Below are positions 43,312-51,499 of a stretch of 64,000 bases of DNA, piece by piece. The position numbers and the translations under genes are program-made. Source of the stretch: Scatavimonas merdipullorum (lineage in GTDB: Bacteria > Bacillota > Clostridia > Oscillospirales > Acutalibacteraceae); assembly GCA_018712865.1 (NCBI GenBank), contig DVGH01000046.1, positions 14,549 through 78,548 on the forward strand. The letters are read 5' to 3'. Each line of letters opens with the position of its first letter. Position 1 is the stretch's first letter. The notes beneath the pieces are model-generated. The model was not told where the DNA came from and searched no databases. It worked only from the letters and a program-made list of their open reading frames with translations.

Positions 43312-44667
43312 ATGGAAAGAAGTCCGGTATATGTGCAGGATACGATCCTGTCTTTGCTGGAACAAAAAAAATATGCAACTCTGCGGGATATTCTTACGAC
43401 GATTAAGCCCGTTGACATAGCGGCATTGTTTGACGATATGCAGGAGGATGCGCTGCCCCTTTTGTTCCGGCTTTTACCAAAAGAGCTTGCGGCGGAAACC
43501 TTTGTTGAAATGGACGAGAACGCCCAGGAGCTTTTGATCCACGGCTTCAGCGATACGGAGCTGAAAGAGGTTGTGGACGAGCTGTATGTAGACGACGCGG
43601 TGGACCTGATAGAAGAAATGCCCGCCAATGTGGTCAAGCGCATTTTGCAGCAGGCCGACCCGGATACCAGAAAAATGATCAATGAGATACTGAAGTATCC
43701 CGACGATAGCGCGGGCAGCATTATGACGACAGAGTATGTCAGCCTGCGCCCGAATATGACGGTTCTGGATGCAATTAAGCGCATCCGTAGGACAGGGGTA
43801 GATAAGGAAACCATCTATACCTGCTATGTTACAAAAGAAAATCGAAAGCTCATTGGTATTTTATCGATTAAAACGTTGCTTCTATCCGATGAAGACGATG
43901 TGGTTGAGGATATTATGGAAACAAACGTAATATCTGTCAACACGCTGGACGACCAGGAGGTCGTCGCGCAGATGTTTAACAAATACGATTTTCTTGCTAT
44001 TCCTGTGGTAGACAGGGAAAACCGCCTGGTTGGCATTGTAACCGTTGACGATGCGATCGACGTTATGCAGGAGGAAGCAACGGAAGACATGGAGGTCATG
44101 GCGGCGATCACGCCGACCGACAAGCCCTATATGAAAACAAGTGTGTTTGAAACGTGGCGTAAGCGCATACCGTGGCTGTTGATTTTGATGATCTCTGCGA
44201 CTTTTACAGGCATGATTATCACTTCGTTTGAAGATGCTCTGGCAGCACAGGTTGCGCTGACAGCGTTTATTCCCATGCTGATGGATACGGGGGGGAATTC
44301 GGGAAGCCAAACGTCTGTAACGATTATACGCGGTCTTTCCCTGGGGGAAATTGAGTTCCGCGATCTGCCCAGAATTATCTGGAAGGAATGCCGTGTTGCG
44401 GTGTTATGCGGCGTAACGCTGGCGGCGGCCAATTTTGTGAAGCTGATGCTTTTTGACCGTGTGGGAGTTTCGATTGCAATGGTTGTTTGTCTGACGCTGA
44501 TTGCAACGGTAATTGTTGCAAAAATTATTGGCTGCACACTGCCGATGCTTGCGAAGAAGGTAGGGTTTGACCCGGCGGTCATGGCAAGCCCGTTTATTAC
44601 AACGGCAGTAGACGCTATTTCGCTGCTTGTGTATTTTCAGATTGCAAAGCTGCTGTTGGGTATATAA
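43312..44667 (+). CDS. mgtE: Magnesium transporter MgtE
   Basis: A 451-residue Mg2+ channel of the inner membrane. The N-terminal superhelical domain spans about residues 10-130, two CBS domains follow (about 135-255) and five membrane helices make up the C-terminus. The pore-helix signature P-M-L-M-D-T-G-G-N-S-G-S-Q lies near 322-334. In the known family the cytoplasmic domains close the channel when intracellular Mg2+ is high. Start after AGGAGGAGAAGG. Its leader has a short ORF that may add transcriptional or translational control. Confidence 0.96.
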   Translation: MERSPVYVQDTILSLLEQKKYATLRDILTTIKPVDIAALFDDMQEDALPLLFRLLPKELAAETFVEMDENAQELLIHGFSDTELKEVVDELYVDDAVDLIEEMPANVVKRILQQADPDTRKMINEILKYPDDSAGSIMTTEYVSLRPNMTVLDAIKRIRRTGVDKETIYTCYVTKENRKLIGILSIKTLLLSDEDDVVEDIMETNVISVNTLDDQEVVAQMFNKYDFLAIPVVDRENRLVGIVTVDDAIDVMQEEATEDMEVMAAITPTDKPYMKTSVFETWRKRIPWLLILMISATFTGMIITSFEDALAAQVALTAFIPMLMDTGGNSGSQTSVTIIRGLSLGEIEFRDLPRIIWKECRVAVLCGVTLAAANFVKLMLFDRVGVSIAMVVCLTLIATVIVAKIIGCTLPMLAKKVGFDPAVMASPFITTAVDAISLLVYFQIAKLLLGI

Positions 44668-44700
44668 AATGGTATTTTAAGGCCGGTTTACCGGCATAAT

Positions 44701-44735
44701 AAAAAGCAGAAGGGAAATGCTCCCTTCTGCTTTTT
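44701..44735. terminator. Bidirectional terminator
   Basis: 15-bp stem AAAAAGCAGAAGGGA with its complement and a short loop; T-runs at both ends; between convergent mgtE and ybaK-like genes. Confidence 0.92.
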
Positions 44736-44759
44736 ATTCTCTGCAAATTTCCGCAGGCA

Positions 44760-45233
44760 TTAAGCCTGCCAGTCCTTGCACACATCAATCCACCGGTTAG
44801 AACCTGCATACCTTGCAAGCTCGGGGATGGTAAGTTCTATTGCGCTGTTGCTGCTGCCGCAAGCGGGGAAGACGGTTTCAAACCGTTTCAGCGACAGATC
44901 CAGATACACATCTACACCTGGGTTTACTGCAAACGGGCACACGCCGCCGATGGCGTGGCCTACCATTTGCGCAACCTCATCGGGGGCAAGCATTTTTGCC
45001 TTTGTATGGAACTGCGCTTTAAATTTTGCGTTATCAATTTTTGCGTCCCCTGCGGCAACGATCAACACAGCGCTTTGGTCCACTTTAAAGGACAATGTTT
45101 TTGCAATGCGTTCCGGCTTGCATCCCAATGCACGTGCTGCAAGTTCTACGGTAGCGGACGAGGTTTTAAATTCCTGTATTCTTGTATCAATCCCAAACTG
45201 CCTGAAATATTCCCGAACCTTTTCAATTGCCAT
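44760..45233 (-). CDS. YbaK/EbsC family aminoacyl-tRNA deacylase
   Basis: A 157-residue editing domain that hydrolyses mischarged tRNA (Cys- or Ala-tRNA-Pro in studied members). K-T-L-S-F-K near residue 45 carries the catalytic lysine, and G-G-V-C-P-F near 97-102 is the conserved Gly-rich loop. The size fits stand-alone YbaK proteins. The start at 45233 follows AGGA; the frame extends further upstream without a better site. Confidence 0.9.
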   Translation of the reverse strand: MAIEKVREYFRQFGIDTRIQEFKTSSATVELAARALGCKPERIAKTLSFKVDQSAVLIVAAGDAKIDNAKFKAQFHTKAKMLAPDEVAQMVGHAIGGVCPFAVNPGVDVYLDLSLKRFETVFPACGSSNSAIELTIPELARYAGSNRWIDVCKDWQA

Positions 45234-45468
45234 TTTTATAAATCCTGCTTTCTTGTGTTTATATTTTATATCACATGTATTGTACCAGACAGCAGGCGTT
45301 TTCTGCAACGTTCTATGCAGTGCATTTGTGAATTATATAAGAATTTTGTCTGCCTGTCTTGTCTGTGGGGGGCAAATACGGTATGATAAACAGGAGGATA
45401 GAGCCGTATACCGATAAAAGTGACATGTTATGGTAGAAAAAGCCGTATATTTAGAAAGGAGGCTCCCT

Positions 45469-45801
45469 TTGACACATAGCGAGTTGATAGATTATTGCCG
45501 TTTATCATTTGAAGAAATATCTGCAGACTGTCCGTTTAAGGATGGAGAGAACATTGTGCTGCGCCACAAGGAAAATGGAAAGTGGTTTGCCTTGCTGTTT
45601 GCGCGCGACAAAAGGGCATATGTCAATTTGAAATGTGACCCGCAAAAGGCAGATTTCTGGCGCAGCGTTTATGCAGGTGTACAACCGGGGTGGCATATGA
45701 ACAAGCGCCACTGGAATACGGTAGATTTGCAGTCTGATATACCGGACAGGGAGCTGTATGAAATGCTTGCGGACAGCTATACGCTGACAGCTTGTAAATA
45801 A
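45469..45801 (+). CDS. MmcQ/YjbR family DNA-binding-fold protein
   Basis: A 110-residue protein of the MmcQ/YjbR double-wing fold: K-W-F-A-L-L-F near residue 37, N-L-K-C-D-P near 52, Y-A-G-V-Q-P-G-W-H-M-N-K-R-H-W near 66-80 and the closing D-S-Y. Some members bind DNA but most have no assigned role. The TTG start at 45469 is six bases after AAGGAGG. The DUF2238-like gene follows after 18 bases. Confidence 0.87.
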   Translation: MTHSELIDYCRLSFEEISADCPFKDGENIVLRHKENGKWFALLFARDKRAYVNLKCDPQKADFWRSVYAGVQPGWHMNKRHWNTVDLQSDIPDRELYEMLADSYTLTACK

Positions 45802-45819
45802 GACGGCGGAGGTGCGCGT

Positions 45820-46644
45820 ATGAAGGCAAGGGAAAAAATACAGACAAAAAAACGGCTTTTACAGGAAATTAAAGAAAACAAAGGAACCTTTCTGTTTTAC
45901 ATTGTGATCCGTGTGATTGTGATTGGCATCATGGTTATGGAAATTTTCAGCCGTAATTATGAAAGTGTTTTTGTGTGCGCGCTGACACTGGTGCTTTTTT
46001 TAATTCCCTCTTTTGTGGAGAAACGGCTGCGCATTGATTTGCCGAACACATTGGAAGTTATTGTGATCCTTTTTATTTTTGCGGCGGAAATTTTAGGGGA
46101 AATCAATGCGTTTTATATTATTATTCCGGCCTGGGATACGATGCTGCACACGATCAATGGATTTTTAATGGCGGCGATTGGGTTTTCGCTGGTAGATATA
46201 TTTAACCGAAGCGACCGGATAAAGTTTTCTCTTTCTCCTGCGTTTTTAGCGGTTGTGGCGTTTTGCTTTTCGATGACAATAGGCGTATTATGGGAATTTT
46301 TTGAATTTGGGGCGGATTTGTTTTTACATACAGATATGCAAAAAGATACGTTTATACACCATATTTCGTCTGTGGCGCTGCGTCCGGACGGGAAGAACAT
46401 TGCAGTGCATCTGGATGAGATCAGCAAAACGGTGATCCATACGGCGGGTGGGGAAACCTACACACTTGGCGCATATCTGGATATAGGGCTTATAGACACC
46501 ATGAAAGATCTGTTTGTAAATTTTTTGGGTGCCATTGTGTTTTCGGTAATTGGTTTTTTCTATATTAAGGGAAGAGGAAAAAGTAAATTTGCCGGCCGTT
46601 TTATCCCCAAGATAAAGGAAGAAAACAAACAGGAGCAACAATAA
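45820..46644 (+). CDS. DUF2238-like integral membrane protein
   Basis: A 274-residue protein with five to six hydrophobic helices. The W-D-T-M-L-H-T-I-N-G-F-L segment near residues 106-117 and W-E-F-F-E-F-G near 158-164 resemble DUF2238 (YjdF) membrane proteins. The basic tail (residues 250-274) is cytoplasmic. It overlaps no gene but lies between the MmcQ-like gene and the ADP-ribosylglycohydrolase with gaps under 20 bases, suggesting one operon. Function unknown. Confidence 0.75.
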   Translation: MKAREKIQTKKRLLQEIKENKGTFLFYIVIRVIVIGIMVMEIFSRNYESVFVCALTLVLFLIPSFVEKRLRIDLPNTLEVIVILFIFAAEILGEINAFYIIIPAWDTMLHTINGFLMAAIGFSLVDIFNRSDRIKFSLSPAFLAVVAFCFSMTIGVLWEFFEFGADLFLHTDMQKDTFIHHISSVALRPDGKNIAVHLDEISKTVIHTAGGETYTLGAYLDIGLIDTMKDLFVNFLGAIVFSVIGFFYIKGRGKSKFAGRFIPKIKEENKQEQQ

Positions 46645-46660
46645 AACCGGGAGGATTTTT

Positions 46661-47470
46661 ATGCTTGGCGCAATCATTGGAGATATTATAGGATCTGTAT
46701 ACGAGTGGGATCCTATCAAGACAGAGGATTTTCCGCTTTTTTGCAGTAAAAGCCGTTTTACAGACGACACAGTGCTGACTGTTGCAACGGCGCAGACGCT
46801 TTTGGAGCTTGCCGGAAAACAAGAAATGGACGAGCGGAGTATAGCAAAAGCATACGCCCAAAATTACAGGGCTTATTACAGGCGATATCCGCTTGCGGGT
46901 TTCGGTGGAATGTTTGCGGACTGGGCGCAAAAAGAGCCTATGCTGATCCAGGGAAGCTATGGAAACGGAGCGGCTATGCGCGTTTGCCCGATTGGCTATG
47001 CATTTGACGATATGGAAAGCGTGCTGCTGCATACAGAAAAGAGCTGCCTGTACACGCATAACAATGCCGAGGCGATCAAAGGTGCAAAAGCCGTAGCCGG
47101 CGCGGTGTTCTTGGCAAGGAACGGAAAGAAAAAGGCGGACATACGCCGTTTTGTCCAGCATATGGCAGGGTATGATCTGAACTTTAGGCTGGAGGATATA
47201 CGTCCGGGCTATACGTTTTCCAGCAGGACAAAGCTTTCCGTACCGGAAGCCATCAGCGCATTTTTGCAGGCAGAAAGCTTTGAAGACACGCTTAGAAAGG
47301 CTGTTTCTCTTGGGGGCGACAGCGACACGATCGCATGTATTGCCGGTGGGATTGCGTATGCGTTTTATAAGCAAATCCCAAAAGAGATAGAAAAGCAGGC
47401 CATGCGCCGGCTGGACCAGAGGCTGCTGCAGACCGTTACCGCGTTTATGCAAAGGTATCATCTGCAGTGA
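46661..47470 (+). CDS. ADP-ribosylglycohydrolase family protein
   Basis: A 269-residue all-helical hydrolase that removes ADP-ribose from proteins or small molecules. The two Mg-binding motifs are visible: G-D-I-I-G-S-V-Y-E near residue 7 with F-T-D-D-T-V near 33-38, and G-G-D-S-D-T-I-A near 223-230. Both aspartate pairs are intact, so the enzyme should be active. The natural target is unknown; in bacteria it can reverse nitrogenase or toxin ADP-ribosylation, but no such toxin is nearby. Confidence 0.93.
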   Translation: MLGAIIGDIIGSVYEWDPIKTEDFPLFCSKSRFTDDTVLTVATAQTLLELAGKQEMDERSIAKAYAQNYRAYYRRYPLAGFGGMFADWAQKEPMLIQGSYGNGAAMRVCPIGYAFDDMESVLLHTEKSCLYTHNNAEAIKGAKAVAGAVFLARNGKKKADIRRFVQHMAGYDLNFRLEDIRPGYTFSSRTKLSVPEAISAFLQAESFEDTLRKAVSLGGDSDTIACIAGGIAYAFYKQIPKEIEKQAMRRLDQRLLQTVTAFMQRYHLQ

Positions 47471-47504
47471 GAAATAGAAATGCGTTACCTTACCTGTAAT
47501 ATGT

Positions 47505-47530
47505 AAAAGGCCCGGTTTTCCGGGCCACAT
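47505..47530. terminator. Terminator between ARH and desulfoferrodoxin genes
   Basis: GGCCCGG/CCGGGCC stem with a TTTT loop; AAAA upstream gives a T-run for the minus-strand gene, and ACATTTTTA serves the plus strand. Confidence 0.8.
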
Positions 47531-47532
47531 TT

Positions 47533-47922
47533 TTATACCAGATCTGTTTTCCAGAGGCCGTGCCGGTTGCAGTAGGAATATACCGCCTTGGGCGTTTCGC
47601 CTTCTGCGAGGGCAAACTGGACCTTGGGTGCTTCGTTTGGCCGTAAAGATTTCCTCTGCCCGCCGCAGCAGGTTTGCAAATAAACAAACTGGATATAATG
47701 ATTTTCCTCCATGGGATGTGCGGTAGAGCCGACTGCCACATTTACATGCCTGCCATCCGTTTGAACCACGGGCCCATGCTTTTCCTGAGCGCCGTCTGTT
47801 GTGTTGGCCTCCAGCTGCGTCATTGGCTCGGAGCAGCAGTAGATGGGTACGCCCTGGTCTATAATCAGACCTGCCAGGTTGCCGCAATGTTTGCAAAGAA
47901 AAAATTTTTGATGTTTTGTCAT
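47533..47922 (-). CDS. dfx: Desulfoferrodoxin (superoxide reductase, 2Fe type)
   Basis: Reduces superoxide to peroxide without making oxygen, a defence of strict anaerobes. 129 residues. The N-terminal desulforedoxin domain has its FeCys4 ligands at C10, C13, C29 and C30. The catalytic centre has the expected ligands H49, H69, H75, C118 and H121 and the conserved E47-K48 gate. The C-terminal Y-C-N-R-H-G-L-W-K end is diagnostic. Its numbering is almost that of Desulfovibrio Dfx. Confidence 0.96.
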   Translation of the reverse strand: MTKHQKFFLCKHCGNLAGLIIDQGVPIYCCSEPMTQLEANTTDGAQEKHGPVVQTDGRHVNVAVGSTAHPMEENHYIQFVYLQTCCGGQRKSLRPNEAPKVQFALAEGETPKAVYSYCNRHGLWKTDLV

Positions 47923-48160
47923 TTTGAAAACTCCTTTTTCTTTTATTGTGATGAAAATGAATTTATATTATACGGATGTCGTATCTAAAAGGTCAAAACA
48001 ACGGTTTGTTATCTATAAATACGGAAGGTTTCTTCGTCTTATTGAAATATCCAGTGATTTTCTTAGTTTTCAGATATTTGTTAAAAAACAGGAGAATTAT
48101 ATTTTTGCACCTTTACGGTATAATAATAAAAAATGAAACGGGAAAGGAGAACAAGCGGGT

Positions 48161-49201
48161 ATGGAAAAAATTGCGTTTTTTGATACAAAACCCTATGATA
48201 AGCTTTGGTTTGAACGCGTGGAGCATCCGGGGTTGGAATTTAAATATTATGAAAATAAACTGAACGAGGACACCGCCGGGCTTGTACGCGGCTGTACGGG
48301 AGCGGTCGCGTTTGTCAACGATACGATTGACGCCCGGGCGATCGAACGGCTATGTGAAAATGGCGTACAGGTGCTTGCAATGCGATGCGCTGGTTATAAT
48401 AATATAGATTTTAAGGCGGCATATAAAAAAATCAATATTTTACGTGTGCCAAAATATTCGCCTTATGCCGTAGCCGAGCACACCATGGCGCTTATCCTGA
48501 CGCTTAATAGGAAAATCCACCGGGCTTATAACAGGACGCGCGATTACAATTTCAGCCTCAACGGGCTTACCGGATTTGATTTGTATGGAAAAACGGCGGG
48601 GGTGATCGGGACCGGAAAGATTGGGCAGGTGTTTATCGACATCTGCAAGGGCTTTGGGATGCAGGTGATTGCCTACGACCCATATCCTGTGAAGGATGCA
48701 GATATTTGCTATGTGGAGCTGGACGAGCTGTTTAGAAGAAGCGACGTGATATCCCTGCATTGTCCGCTTACAGAAAGCACGCATTATATTATCAACAGCG
48801 AAAGTTTGCAGAAAATGAAAGACGGCGTGTTCCTTGTTAATACCTCAAGAGGAGCGTTAATTGAAAGCGAGGCGCTCTTGAAAGCATTGAAGGAAGGAAA
48901 GATCGGCGCCGCAGGGCTGGATGTATACGAGGAAGAATCAAACCTGTTTTTTGAGGATTTTTCCGGTTCTGTGATACAGGATGACGTTTTGTCACTGCTT
49001 GTGTCCATGCCAAACGTGGTGGTAACGTCCCATCAGGCGTTTTTGACAAATGAGGCCCTGAAAAACATAGCGGAAACCACAATATCCAATTTACGGGCCT
49101 TTTACAAAGGGGAACCGCTGGAAAACGAAATATGCTACCACTGCCGTACAGGCGGGGTCAGCTCCGACTGCCCCAGAAGAGAAAAAGGGCGCTGCTTTTA
49201 A
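48161..49201 (+). CDS. ldhA: D-lactate dehydrogenase (D-2-hydroxyacid dehydrogenase family)
   Basis: Converts pyruvate to D-lactate with NADH. 346 residues. The Rossmann motif G-T-G-K-I-G-Q is near 147-153. The catalytic triad is Arg in T-S-R-G-A near 228, Glu in D-V-Y-E-E near 260 and His in S-H-Q-A-F near 290. The C-terminal 22 residues carry four cysteines spaced C-x2-C-x8-C-x7-C, an addition to the canonical LDH fold. AAGGAG precedes the start; a TATAAT lies at 48119. No Rex-type site was noticed. Confidence 0.9.
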   Translation: MEKIAFFDTKPYDKLWFERVEHPGLEFKYYENKLNEDTAGLVRGCTGAVAFVNDTIDARAIERLCENGVQVLAMRCAGYNNIDFKAAYKKINILRVPKYSPYAVAEHTMALILTLNRKIHRAYNRTRDYNFSLNGLTGFDLYGKTAGVIGTGKIGQVFIDICKGFGMQVIAYDPYPVKDADICYVELDELFRRSDVISLHCPLTESTHYIINSESLQKMKDGVFLVNTSRGALIESEALLKALKEGKIGAAGLDVYEEESNLFFEDFSGSVIQDDVLSLLVSMPNVVVTSHQAFLTNEALKNIAETTISNLRAFYKGEPLENEICYHCRTGGVSSDCPRREKGRCF

Positions 49202-49278
49202 ATAAACGCTTGCATAAAAGCAAAAGGCCGTTTGTTGTATCTTGTCAAAAACAGTGGTATTATAAAAAGGAGGAATCA

Positions 49279-49416
49279 ATGAAACTGCTGCTGAAAGGCG
49301 AAAGGGGTGTAGGAGATGCAGAGGAAGACACAGGCCTTTTTTACAAACAAAGCTGCAGTCCCTTTGCTTGCCCTTGTATGCACCGCCTTGTGGGGGACGG
49401 CCTTTCCCGTTATTAA
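49279..49416 (+). CDS. Short ORF overlapping the start of the DMT permease gene
   Basis: A 45-codon ORF with the best ribosome binding site of the region (AAGGAGG, five bases before ATG). It overlaps the first 34 codons of the permease in another frame. It contains several cysteines and no recognisable domain. It may be a leader that couples translation to the permease; alternatively the site is a relic of an earlier start. Weakly supported as a protein. Confidence 0.25.
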   Translation: MKLLLKGERGVGDAEEDTGLFYKQSCSPFACPCMHRLVGDGLSRY

Positions 49417-50269
49417 GCTTTCTTATAAGCAATTTTATATTGCATCCCAGGACATAGGAGCAAAGCTTCTATTTGCAGGCGAACGTTTTGCCCTTGCGGG
49501 GCTTTTGGTGTTTTTGCTTGCACTGGTTTTATACCGTAAGCCGGTGACAATGAAAAAGCGCGATATTATGCCGATTGTTACGCTAGGCTTGGTGCAGACG
49601 ACGCTGCAATATGTGTTTTCTTATATTGGTGTAGCAAATACGACGGGAACAAAAACATCTGTTATCACAGCATGCAGCGCATTTTTTGCGGTGCTGCTGG
49701 CGCCGCTGTTTTTTCAAAGCGACCAGCTTCATTTTAAAAAAATATTTGGATGTCTGCTTGGCCTTGCGGGAATTGTAGTCATCCAATTTAACGGTGTTGC
49801 GTTTGAAAGCTTTTCATTTTTAGGGGAAGGCTTTGTGTTGCTGTCAGCACTTTGTTCAGCCGGTGGGAGCTTTATCAGCAAAGGTGTGATGAAAAACCGC
49901 AACGCTATGCAGGTAACAGCTTTTCAAATGTTTATTGGCGGCGCAGCGTTGATTATCATTGGCGGTGCGTTGGGCGGCAAGCTGTATTATACAAACTGGC
50001 AACATTGGGCGTTGCTTGCTTATCTGGCGGTTGTATCAGCCGTGGCGTTTACATTGTGGACGGCGCTGCTTGCTTATAACCCCGTTGGGAAGATCTGTAT
50101 TTTCAATTTAATGATTCCGCTGTTTGGTACGCTGTGGTCGGGAATTTTATTGGGGGAAAATATTTTTACCCTTTCAAACCTGCTTTCAACTGCGCTGGTA
50201 TGCGCCGGCATATGGCTGGTTCATGCCGGGCCGGGGAAGCAAAGCAGCGCAGAGCAAAAGAAACAGTAG
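49316..50269 (+). CDS. DMT-superfamily permease (EamA domain)
   Basis: A 317-residue inner-membrane transporter with ten hydrophobic helices in two EamA repeats (A-L-W-G-T-A-F-P-V near residue 25; the second repeat starts near 165). Members export amino acids or other metabolites; the substrate here cannot be predicted. The ATG at 49316 is preceded by AAGGGGTG six bases away. A shorter overlapping ORF upstream has a stronger site. A terminator follows. Confidence 0.9.
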   Translation: MQRKTQAFFTNKAAVPLLALVCTALWGTAFPVIKLSYKQFYIASQDIGAKLLFAGERFALAGLLVFLLALVLYRKPVTMKKRDIMPIVTLGLVQTTLQYVFSYIGVANTTGTKTSVITACSAFFAVLLAPLFFQSDQLHFKKIFGCLLGLAGIVVIQFNGVAFESFSFLGEGFVLLSALCSAGGSFISKGVMKNRNAMQVTAFQMFIGGAALIIIGGALGGKLYYTNWQHWALLAYLAVVSAVAFTLWTALLAYNPVGKICIFNLMIPLFGTLWSGILLGENIFTLSNLLSTALVCAGIWLVHAGPGKQSSAEQKKQ

Positions 50270-50292
50270 ATTAAGGAAAAAACGCTATAAAA

Positions 50293-50330
50293 ACACACCG
50301 GCAAGATAATAATTTGCCGGTGTGTTTTTA
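50293..50330. terminator. Bidirectional terminator
   Basis: 12-13 bp stem ACACACCGGCAA with its complement across an A/T loop, then TTTTTA; separates the permease from the convergent pheA. Confidence 0.88.
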
Positions 50331-50337
50331 TAAAAGT

Positions 50338-51468
50338 TTAAAGTTCCTGATAATTGCCGAAAAAGTTAAATTGCGGCAGTTCCTGGGATAAAGCGCACAT
50401 CAGGTTTAACACGTGCGGGCTTCTGACATTGCCGGAAAAATCCAGATAAAACAGATATTCAAAGGGCTTGTCCTGCATGGGGCGCGATTCAATTTTTGTA
50501 AGGTTCAGCCCATGACAGCTGAAACGGCAAAGCACGTTATAAAGCGAGCCGGTTACATGCGGCAGGGAAAAGCACAGGCTGATTTTGTCTGCTGCTGCCG
50601 GGATAAACAGCTTTTTTGACAGGATGATAAAACGCGTGCAATTGTCGCGGCTGTTTTGAAAATTGCGTAAAAGCACCTTTAGGCCGTAAGCCTGCGCTGC
50701 CTTTTCCGAGCAGATAGCGGCGCAGTTTAAGCGCTTTTCTTGCGCGACCAACTGCGCGGCGACAGCGGTGTTTGAGCAGGGAACGGCGGCCAGATTGTTT
50801 TTGGCAATATAATTTGAGCACTGGGAAAGGCCCTGCGGATGTGACCAGACCTGCTCAATGTCTGAAAGTGCGCACTGGGGAAGCGCGCACAGGCAGTGCT
50901 CGATTTTCAGGTCAAGCGCGCCGGCAATAAAAAAGCGGTATTTTAAGAGCAGATCATATACGTCAGAAACAGAGCCTGCGCTTGAGTTTTCCACCGGGAG
51001 CACACCGTAGTCGGCCTTTTCATCCTGTACGGCCCGGAATACATCCTCCCAGGTTGCAAAGAACACGGGTCTGGCGTTTGGAAAAGCCGTAATAGCGGCT
51101 TCGTGCGAGTTGGCACCCTGAATGCCCTGACAGGCGATCTTTAAGCCGGAGGCTTGGTTGTCAAAATCAAAATCGGCGCTTTCAAGCAATGTGCGCAAGG
51201 CTTTACCACTGCCTGTAATATCGTGCTGCAAAGCGCGGCTAAGTTCCATAATGCTGGAAAACAGCAGCCTGGCTGCGTGCCCATATTCACCGCCGGATGT
51301 TTCTACGCTGTCTAAAATTTCTTTTTCCCTAGCTTCGTTTAAGACGGGCAGGCCGTTTGCTTTTTTATATTCTCCGACCTGTTTTGCACAGTCCATACGT
51401 TTTTTAAAAAGCGTAATCAGTTCCCGGTCGATCCTGTCGATTTCTTCCCGAATAGGCTGTAAGCTCAT
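50338..51468 (-). CDS. pheA: Chorismate mutase/prephenate dehydratase (P-protein)
   Basis: A fused enzyme of 376 residues that turns chorismate into prephenate and then phenylpyruvate. Residues 1-85 form the AroQ chorismate mutase (R-E-E-I-D-R-I-D-R-E-L, K-K-R-M near 25). The prephenate dehydratase domain follows (about 105-285, with G-A-N-S-H-E-A and the C-T-R-F motif near 270), then an ACT regulatory domain (G-S-L-Y-N-V-L, E-S-R-P) for feedback by phenylalanine. Start 51468 follows AGAAGGGA. Last gene of the aro operon. Confidence 0.95.
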   Translation of the reverse strand: MSLQPIREEIDRIDRELITLFKKRMDCAKQVGEYKKANGLPVLNEAREKEILDSVETSGGEYGHAARLLFSSIMELSRALQHDITGSGKALRTLLESADFDFDNQASGLKIACQGIQGANSHEAAITAFPNARPVFFATWEDVFRAVQDEKADYGVLPVENSSAGSVSDVYDLLLKYRFFIAGALDLKIEHCLCALPQCALSDIEQVWSHPQGLSQCSNYIAKNNLAAVPCSNTAVAAQLVAQEKRLNCAAICSEKAAQAYGLKVLLRNFQNSRDNCTRFIILSKKLFIPAAADKISLCFSLPHVTGSLYNVLCRFSCHGLNLTKIESRPMQDKPFEYLFYLDFSGNVRSPHVLNLMCALSQELPQFNFFGNYQEL

Positions 51469-51499
51469 AAACAATTCCCTTCTCTTTCTGGTAGTTTGG

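Noticed and set aside
43119..43312. M-box magnesium riboswitch before mgtE
   Set aside because: The conserved M-box sequence blocks are not present; only a short ORF was found.
46601..47896. 431-codon open frame on the minus strand
   Set aside because: It lies antisense to the ADP-ribosylglycohydrolase and overlaps the real desulfoferrodoxin gene in another frame; composition is unlike a protein and it has no plausible start.
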